Shown here piece after piece: positions 61,330 through 64,000 of a stretch of DNA of 64,000 nucleotides. The notes beneath the pieces are model-generated. The model did no database searches and was not told where the DNA came from. It saw only the letters and a program-made list of their open reading frames with translations. Location: assembly GCF_000341285.1 (NCBI RefSeq), contig NW_005178423.1, forward strand, positions 44,071 to 108,070, written 5' to 3'. The stretch's first letter is position 1. Each line of letters opens with the position of its first letter. The stretch comes from Galdieria sulphuraria. Taxonomy: Eukaryota > Rhodophyta > Bangiophyceae > Galdieriales > Galdieriaceae. Both the position numbers and the translations under genes were made by a program.

Positions 61330-62102
61330 CTATGACTGACGAAGTGCCTCTTTGACATCCCTCATTTCTTTCCTATATGATAGATCTATAAAACGTTCAC
61401 CAACTTGTACAGTGAAACCTGAAATCAACGATGGATCCTTTTTCACGTGAATTTCCAGTTCCGTTTCCGGGTCATCGGGAAAGAATCTACGAATGAGTCG
61501 TTTCCTTAAAAACGCGATTTGCCACTCAGTTAGAGGACTAGCGGTCACCAAATAGGCAACACGCTGACCTTTATCCCCTCGAAGCATATTGTCCAGCGTC
61601 TCTATGACGGACGAAAGATCTTCCGTCCTCCGATTTTCTTCAATCACACCAACGAAACGATAAAAGAGATCTGAAAACTGTTCACGTTTTAACAACTCTT
61701 GTATAAATTGCTGTTTCTCCCCTTGCGGGATGGTAGGATCTTGTAAAAAGCGCTTGAAATCGGGGTGATCGGACTCCAAAGTACGAAATTGCTTGACATC
61801 CTTGGTGATTTTATCCAAAGCGCCCTCTTTTCGTGCAAGAGATAATAAAGTAGACGCATAACGACTGGCTACACTTGAACCTAAAGTGCTGCCCTTTTCA
61901 CCATAACAACATTAGTGAAGAAACTCGTACAAGAGAAGAAAATCATACCTGTTCACTGCCCGTAGAGCTAGCTGAGGAAGACTCACTACAAAACGAACGA
62001 GAAAAATAAGTGGAACCCCAAACTCGAAGCTACATAACCAATTGAACAATACAAAGGACTTAACCACCAGTTACTTACCCTGGAAGCTGCTATGCGTAAC
62101 AT
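61330..62102 (-). CDS. ATP5O: ATP synthase subunit O (OSCP/delta), mitochondrial
   Basis: Three exons (62102-62079, 62029-61949, 61893-61330) with introns of 49 and 55 nt give 222 residues. It links the F1 head to the peripheral stalk. Seen: a Ser/Arg-rich presequence (MLRIAASRLRVWGSTYF), then VASRYASTLLSLARKEGALDKI, the DHPDFKRFLQDPTIP and LDNMLRGDKGQRVAYLVTAS blocks, and the C-terminal LEIHVKKDPSLISGFTVQVG, all in OSCP order. The arginine-rich leader suggests mitochondria, but plastid delta is a relative, so the compartment is an inference. Confidence 0.88.
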
Positions 62103-63397
62103 GTTGGCTCGGAACAGAAATCAGTCAACAGCCCAACAAATTTGTAATGAGACTAGATAATAGAACCCAATTTGCAACTCAGCGATTGAAAATAATGAAT
62201 CCATAGAAGACCTTGGCAAAAATGAACAGTTAGAGGTATTCAACGAGTTTCCTGCGATCCGTCTGTTGAAAACGAGGAAGCTGTCCAGTTTATTACGTGG
62301 AAGACCGCATGGTAGAACTGACGAATGCAGAGTTCGTTAGCTTGATGGTTTGAAGCATAAAACAACAATTGTTTAATGACTTTTTAAACAAAAAAATTCT
62401 ATGCAGCAGTCACTATATTATCCTATAAATGAAGGACAAAGATGGTACTATGCATTGGCAAACAAAACAAGGCAAATTTCTCTCTTTGACTACCTAGAGA
62501 TTATGAAATAAAACAAATTCCTTGTTTCAAAAAGGAAGGAGAAGTTTTCATTCTTCACATATAAAGTTAAAAAAATTATTCAATGAGTGTTTTATTTGAC
62601 TTACAAAGCTGTTTAAAAATTAATTGGGATATATTCCAAGAAAGATGCTGTAATTTTGGTTCCATCAGAAAGCAAGAATCTCTTCGCACCTATGTCAAAA
62701 AGTAAATTTAAGAGCTATGCAAAAAATAACTTATCAGGAAAGAACAAAAAAATTAATAAAAAATTATTGTCAAAGCAAGGTCTGAAACTGTCGAGTCGAA
62801 ATATTATTTTTATTTCATTTAAAAATAATTTTGCGAAACTTGCATAATTTGGCCAAATATACAGTTCAAAATAAAAAGTATATTAAACTAATTTTAAAGA
62901 GACAGTGGTTTTAAAATCTATACTATTTAATCGTAAATTTAAAATGATTCAACATAAGAAAATGGACTATAATAAATCATGGCACTATTTATTTCTTTTC
63001 AGATTGATTTAACCTCAATACTAACAGATCAAATTGATTGTCAAATCTTTAATTGTTCTTTTTTTTAAATAATATGCGTCTTCCATATCTTGAGTATTAA
63101 CCATTTCGTGCTTTCTGCTTGGTTCTCTGGAAATTATTCGGTTTTTAAAGATGAAAACGGTTATGTCTTTTGGTACAGAGATGGAGACAGTTTGTAGGCA
63201 CAAATTTTAACGGTTTTACGACCAGGAAAACAGATTTTATAAGTCATCGATTGCTAGCTGAAAGATACGCAAATAGATTGGCAGGCTGTTCAGACGCCCG
63301 ACCGTTTACGAGTGGAGGTATCGGAGCATGTCATACAATAGTGTAAACTTAATGAATTTCTATGATCTAGTAACGTATTACTTACAAGTAATCTAGT
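62103..63397. other. AT-rich gene-poor block
   Basis: About 1.3 kb without a supported gene. From ~62,350 to ~63,200 it is markedly more AT-rich than the rest (long A and T runs), with only Lys/Asn-rich short frames such as the one at 62656-62847. From ~63,200 base composition returns to normal. It might be a decayed element or a heterochromatic spacer; no terminal repeats were seen. Confidence 0.5.
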
Positions 63398-63952
63398 TTG
63401 GCACACCCAAAAATGGAGTCAACTACTACAATTTCGTGGACAAAACAAACGTTCCTATACTGGAGGCCCGAAAAACACATCTCAAAACTGTCGATTTCAA
63501 CACCATATTTTATCCCAATTTCCTCTTTTGTGCTNCACCTGGAGGTCTTGGATACAATTTCGGAGTGTTTGTATCTTTTCTCNAAACGATTNTCGCCTTT
63601 CGTCTGTGATCAACTGGAGAAGGCTCTTTTTCAACATAATGTATATCATGAAAGGTTGCTCCTNCATCATCTNTTGCATTACAAGCTCTCTTTNTCTCAC
63701 TACATTGCGCGTCGACTGACTTCTGAGCTNGCAAATATCCTCCTTCTTTCNGAAAAGGAATTGTCCATTCGACAAGAATATCCAAAGAAGCTNCAGCTCT
63801 CGCAGTTNCAAAGTCGAATGACTCTCTCNTTTCCTCTTGCTGACCGGCTNCTTCGACACGAGTCCACAGACAGCGAACCGAGTGAAGTTGCAGTTGCTCG
63901 ATTNTTCTTTGTTGAATTTCCACTTTCTTTCTTGTTTTATCTNTCNAAGTGA
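63398..63952 (+). CDS. Putative unknown gene in a region with ambiguous bases
   Basis: Plus-strand frame of 184 residues from ATG 63398 that contains most of the window's N bases. In this frame each N is the third base of CTN, TCN or TTN, so Leu or Ser (or Phe/Leu) results and the frame is barely affected. Helix-like stretches (CDQLEKALFQHNVYHERLL, SHYIARRLTSE) give it a protein-like look. The family is unknown. Minus-strand frames across the same bases also exist, so the coding strand is not certain. See the finding on the phased N bases. Confidence 0.3.
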   Translation: MAHPKMESTTTISWTKQTFLYWRPEKHISKLSISTPYFIPISSFVXHLEVLDTISECLYLFXKRXSPFVCDQLEKALFQHNVYHERLLXHHXLHYKLSXSHYIARRLTSEXANILLLXEKELSIRQEYPKKXQLSQXQSRMTLXFPLADRXLRHESTDSEPSEVAVARXFFVEFPLSFLFYXXK

Positions 63953-64000
63953 TGTTACAGTCTGGCACTGCTNTAGCCAAAGGAATTCCCGGTATCCAAC

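Noticed and set aside
62656-62847. Lys/Asn/Ser-rich 63-residue frame
   Set aside because: It lies in the AT-rich block and its composition is what AT-rich noise gives.
63360-63400. Short inverted repeat ATTACTT/AAGTAAT as an insertion-element end
   Set aside because: Seven base pairs around a 2-nt loop is within chance for AT-rich DNA, and no partner end was found.

Overview
The window is nuclear DNA of a compact, intron-bearing photosynthetic eukaryote. About 40 protein genes lie close together on both strands. Their GT-AG introns are nearly all 45-62 nt, and there are plastid- and mitochondrion-type leaders, cytosolic uS15, HSP90 ending in MEEVD, UTP20, SBDS and LSM1. The low GC, very short introns and tight packing suggest a cyanidiophycean red alga such as Galdieria; this is an inference from style, not a database match. 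No prophage, IS element, CRISPR array, rRNA or tRNA was seen. Exon joins were worked out by hand from splice signals, reading phase and family conservation, and each multi-exon model stays in frame.

Layout. 1-8.8 kb: 3' part of AP-3 beta, MTHFR, a small membrane protein, ribosomal protein S13, endonuclease III, pyruvate kinase. 9-22.3 kb: a possible polysaccharide-lyase-like protein, the UFM1 E3 ligase UFL1, and the giant SSU-processome scaffold UTP20. 22.8-35 kb: a GATA-finger protein divergent from sirohydrochlorin ferrochelatase, an MFS transporter, LSM1, a YceD/DUF177 protein, a Ubp8/USP22-type deubiquitinase, a copine, archaeal-type phosphoglycerate mutase, dihydropteridine reductase, tubulin cofactor C. 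35-46.7 kb: a small conserved-looking protein, YIPF6, a BAR-like protein, an 11-exon beta-oxidation fusion gene, an unrecognised small gene, the UFM1 E1 UBA5, and a HAUS5-like coiled coil. 46.7-62.1 kb: HSP90, bifunctional HPPK/DHPS, a WD40/DUF2415 protein, SBDS, a CBU_0592-like membrane protein, a Cys-rich unknown, GALT, a DUF5522 protein, an acidic unknown, an ABM-ABM-Fe-ADH-like fusion, and ATP synthase OSCP. 62.1-64 kb: an AT-rich gene-poor block, then a region with 16 ambiguous bases.

Genes that work together. UBA5 and UFL1 are the E1 and E3 of the same UFM1 pathway. MTHFR, HPPK/DHPS and dihydropteridine reductase belong to folate/pterin metabolism. UTP20, SBDS, S13 and the DUF177 protein serve ribosome production in different compartments. 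Pyruvate kinase and phosphoglycerate mutase are lower-glycolysis steps.

Most notable observations: (1) hydratase, 3-hydroxyacyl-CoA dehydrogenase and thiolase encoded as one polypeptide of about 1,153 residues ending in a peroxisomal-type SRM; (2) two ABM-like domains fused to an iron-alcohol-dehydrogenase fold that has lost its metal ligands; (3) three same-strand gene pairs separated by 28 nt, 13 nt or overlapping, which look operon-like; (4) 16 N bases in the last 0.5 kb that all fall in one codon phase, exactly where antisense stop codons would lie.
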